From Candidatus Daviesbacteria bacterium (GTDB lineage: Bacteria; Patescibacteria; Microgenomatia; Daviesbacterales; UBA10151), in contig JACOXI010000006.1 of the NCBI GenBank assembly GCA_016176335.1, positions 1 to 64,000 on the forward strand: a stretch of DNA of 64,000 nucleotides, written 5' to 3'. Positions 63,973-64,000 of this stretch are shown in pieces. The notes under the pieces were generated by a model. That model had not been told where the DNA came from and made no database searches. It was given only the letters and a program-made list of their open reading frames with translations. Position 1 is the stretch's first letter; each line of letters opens with the position of its first letter. The position numbers were made by a program, and so were the translations under genes.

Positions 63973-64000
63973 GGGACCGTAGTGAACCGGTCATCACGTC
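63973..64000 (+). tRNA. 5' part of a tRNA, possibly tRNA-Asp (cut by window end)
   Basis: GGGACCG acceptor strand, T8-A9, D stem GTGA/TCAC and a GG-containing D loop are visible, and the sequence stops before the anticodon. The 5' half resembles tRNA-Asp or tRNA-Glu, but the anticodon lies outside the window. Confidence 0.75.

Noticed and set aside
1..64000. Alternative genetic code (UGA as glycine, known in some CPR phyla)
   Set aside because: TGA ends many genes here with ATGA or TGATG overlaps into the next gene, and conserved protein ends fit TGA as stop, so the standard bacterial code applies.
1..64000. CRISPR array or cas genes
   Set aside because: No regularly spaced repeats of 24-40 bp and no Cas-like proteins were seen; the only regular arrays are the 7-bp tract at 12622 and the 10-bp MraZ boxes.

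Overview
The window is AT-rich, densely packed bacterial DNA. Genes abut or overlap, many by ATGA, and TGA is an ordinary stop. It probably comes from a Candidate Phyla Radiation (Patescibacteria) bacterium, most likely of the Microgenomates type. This placement is inferred from a compact dcw cluster, a DUF4012 envelope protein, a short retropepsin/DUF5678 pair, many GT-C membrane glycosyltransferases, and promoters whose -10 box sits right against the start codon. No rRNA or other marker fixes the lineage.

Region 1 (1-23440) is an envelope polysaccharide/glycan locus. It holds a polyprenyl-phosphate GT2, six large GT39/ArnT-like membrane transferases, a PIG-V-like mannosyltransferase, five GT4 enzymes, a hexapeptide acyltransferase, an O-antigen ligase/polymerase, an initiating sugar-phosphate transferase and a DUF4012 protein. 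Region 2 (23453-26762) has recO, an alpha2-type glycyl-tRNA synthetase and an orphan exported protein.

Region 3 (26901-46792) is the division and wall cluster: mraZ, rsmH, ftsL, ftsI, then murE, murB, murA, murF, mraY, ftsW, murG, ftsQ, ftsA, ftsZ, then ileS, rodA, rplU, rpmA and parB, with lepB convergent. Its 10-bp-spaced MraZ boxes are visible. murC and murD are absent, MurB lacks its C-terminal domain, and MurA has Asp in place of the catalytic Cys.

Region 4 (47451-55463) starts at tRNA-Val and is an accessory island, almost all on the minus strand. It has a retropepsin/DUF5678 pair, then a four-gene operon of a self-cleaving (LexA/UmuD-type) repressor and three nucleases (GIY-YIG, Hjc-like PD-(D/E)XK, and a minimal DpnI-like nuclease). 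Next come a relic of a type I methyltransferase, an HNH nuclease, a DNA methyltransferase, a LexA, a RhuM protein between direct repeats, a DUF2188 protein, a frameshifted zeta-type kinase and an orphan gene behind a perfect 16-bp operator. The repressor-nuclease operon is the best candidate for an undescribed defence or damage-response system.

Region 5 (55529-64000) returns to envelope biogenesis: a Wzx-type flippase, methyltransferase, GT2, second O-antigen ligase, second PIG-V-like enzyme, Ig-like and LysM surface proteins, a TPR-fused GT-C protein, tRNA-Gly, tRNA-Thr and the 5' half of another tRNA.

Two themes cut across the window. At a dozen or so genes the -10 box ends 6-8 nt before the start codon, which predicts leaderless mRNAs. 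Small palindromic elements are also scattered through it, some of them in frame inside genes (rsmH, a GT4 gene, the end of rodA).
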